DNA from: Mycobacterium sp. UM_CSW
Lineage (GTDB): Bacteria; Actinomycetota; Actinomycetes; Mycobacteriales; Mycobacteriaceae
Direction of reading: 5' to 3'
DNA length: 64,000 bases
NCBI RefSeq assembly: GCF_000455205.1
Contig: NZ_AUWQ01000074.1
Coordinates: 1-64,000, forward strand
The translations under genes and the position numbers were made by a program. Every line of letters starts with the position of its first letter. Within the stretch, counting starts at the first letter, position 1. Positions 63,100 through 64,000 of the stretch are shown one piece after another. The notes below the pieces were generated by a model. It was not told the DNA's origin. It saw nothing but the letters and a program-made list of their open reading frames with translations, and made no database searches.

Positions 63100-63268
63100 G
63101 GGTCACCTTTTCCGCGCGGGAGTCGTCAAGACGGTGAACGCATCCATCGAACTCTCTGTCGCAAAGGAGACCAGCACTATGACCCTACCGATTGTGCGCC
63201 GTGACGCGCGGTGCGGCCATCCGGCTCGCCGCCGCGGAAAAACCATGTAGGACAAGGGGTTGGAGCAG

Positions 63269-63628
63269 ATGACGAACATCCATACCACGTACATCGTGAT
63301 CACGCTGACAACCGCCGTCGTCACCGCCGCAGTCGCGGTGGCCGACCTGATTCCCGCCGGATTCGTCCTGGCGAACTCGGCCGAGGTGGGGGTGCCGCGC
63401 TCGTGGCTGCGGCCACTGGCGGTGATCAAGCTGGCCGGGGCCGCCGGGCTGGTGGTCGGGCTGGTGGGCCTGCGCGCGTTGGGGATTGCGGCCGCCATCG
63501 GCCTGGTGCTGTTCTTCGTCGGCGCGGTGGTTACTCACCTGCGGGCGCGCGTCTTCTACAACATCGCGTTTCCCGGCGCCTACCTGTGCCTGTCGGCGGC
63601 CACGCTGGCGTTGATGATGGCGCGCTGA
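63269..63628 (+). CDS. DoxX-like small membrane protein
   Basis: 119 aa from the ATG at 63269, four bases after a GGAG (a TTG at 63260 is possible). Four hydrophobic segments, with VPRSWLRPLAVIKLAGAAGL and GLRALGIAAAIGLVLFFVGA typical of the DoxX-like family. In actinobacteria, DoxX-like genes often lie beside SigJ/ECF41-type sigma genes as here (divergent, 169 bases away), so it is likely a target of that sigma factor. Confidence 0.8.
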   Translation: MTNIHTTYIVITLTTAVVTAAVAVADLIPAGFVLANSAEVGVPRSWLRPLAVIKLAGAAGLVVGLVGLRALGIAAAIGLVLFFVGAVVTHLRARVFYNIAFPGAYLCLSAATLALMMAR

Positions 63629-63634
63629 ACCCTG

Positions 63635-64000
63635 CTAGGCGGGCAACCGGTCCTTGATGAGCTGGTCTTGCCTGCGGGCCATGTCGAGCACGACGTCGCG
63701 CGGGGCGGGATCGTTCGGCGCGCTGTCGAACTCCAGGTCGACGCCCACCCTCCCCTCGGCGAACGTCACATACGTCACCGATTTGGAGTTGTCGGGCGAC
63801 GTCCCCACCGCGATCAGGCCGTTGGTCCCGACCTCGAACGGCTGCGGGGCACCGGTCACGTATTTGCCGTAGGACGACGCGCGCTCCTTCGCCTGTTGCG
63901 CGGCGGTCGCCGGATCGGTGAACACCACGACGAGGTCGTCGATGCTGCGCGTCCGATCCGGGTTGGCGTACGTCACGCCGGCTCCGGCGATACCGCCGGG
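63635..64000 (-). CDS. Secreted or lipoprotein-like protein, C-terminal part only
   Basis: The gene runs off the right edge. The visible 121 residues are a C-terminal region: AGVTYANPDRTRSIDDLVVV, then TGAPQPFEVGTNGLIAVGTS, and DVVLDMARRQDQLIKDRLPA at the end. I do not recognise the family. Regular beta-strands and lack of membrane segments fit an extracellular domain of a lipoprotein; its N-terminus is outside the window, so the signal cannot be seen. Confidence 0.55.
   Translation of the reverse strand, partial: PGGIAGAGVTYANPDRTRSIDDLVVVFTDPATAAQQAKERASSYGKYVTGAPQPFEVGTNGLIAVGTSPDNSKSVTYVTFAEGRVGVDLEFDSAPNDPAPRDVVLDMARRQDQLIKDRLPA

Overview
The window reads as chromosomal DNA of a mycobacterium, most likely a slow-growing nontuberculous species (inference). 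The evidence is a high-GC sequence, a complete mce operon (two YrbE permeases and MceA-F), an MmpS/MmpL pair, a close match to the M. tuberculosis 20beta-hydroxysteroid dehydrogenase FabG3 (260 aa, Tyr153/Lys157), DUF732, DUF3349 and DUF3097 proteins, and a sugar ABC importer laid out like Rv2038c-Rv2041c. No rRNA, tRNA or CRISPR array was seen.

Layout. 1-10 kb is a patchy accessory region: the end of an MFS pump with a divergent HxlR regulator, DoxX, a phage-type endonuclease VII-like HNH protein, a fragment of an alpha-hydroxy-acid oxidase gene, a Tat amidase, about 1 kb of non-coding DNA rich in direct repeats, a Doc/antitoxin module, and a broken copy of a carboxymuconolactone-decarboxylase-like gene whose full copy lies 3 kb away. 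10-14 kb holds a nitroreductase and an alkylation-repair group (Ogt, a 2OG-Fe(II) oxygenase, and an ECF sigma factor overlapping a second O6-alkylguanine transferase). 14-21 kb has an aldehyde dehydrogenase, an esterase, a TetR regulator and MmpS-MmpL, then FabG3. 22-31 kb is lipid or steroid-type metabolism (acyl-CoA dehydrogenase, hotdog proteins, MDR oxidoreductase, epimerases, aldo-keto reductase, acyltransferase).

32-44 kb is a TetR gene, the mce operon and a small gene coding for three tandem Phd/YefM-like antitoxin units. All three transcription units carry versions of one palindrome (GACCG-N6-CGGTC type) at their promoters, which suggests one regulon. 44-49 kb has a possible iron-box-controlled zinc-ribbon protein, then a TetR-controlled aromatic meta-cleavage operon (extradiol dioxygenase, FAH-family hydrolase, FAD hydroxylase). 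49-53 kb is a leftward stress cluster: OsmC, an acyl-CoA-dehydrogenase-like flavoprotein, ECF sigma, zinc anti-sigma, formate/nitrite-type channel and a two-domain universal stress protein.

54-64 kb has DUF3097, a glycogen-debranching gene (glgX) split by a one-base frameshift, a rhomboid protease, DUF3349, and a sugar ABC importer whose binding-protein gene overlaps an upstream SigJ-type ECF sigma gene, then a DoxX-like membrane protein and a partial secreted or lipoprotein-like gene running off the end.

Several regulators sit beside palindromes that can be read directly in the sequence. These are listed as candidate operators; none has been tested.
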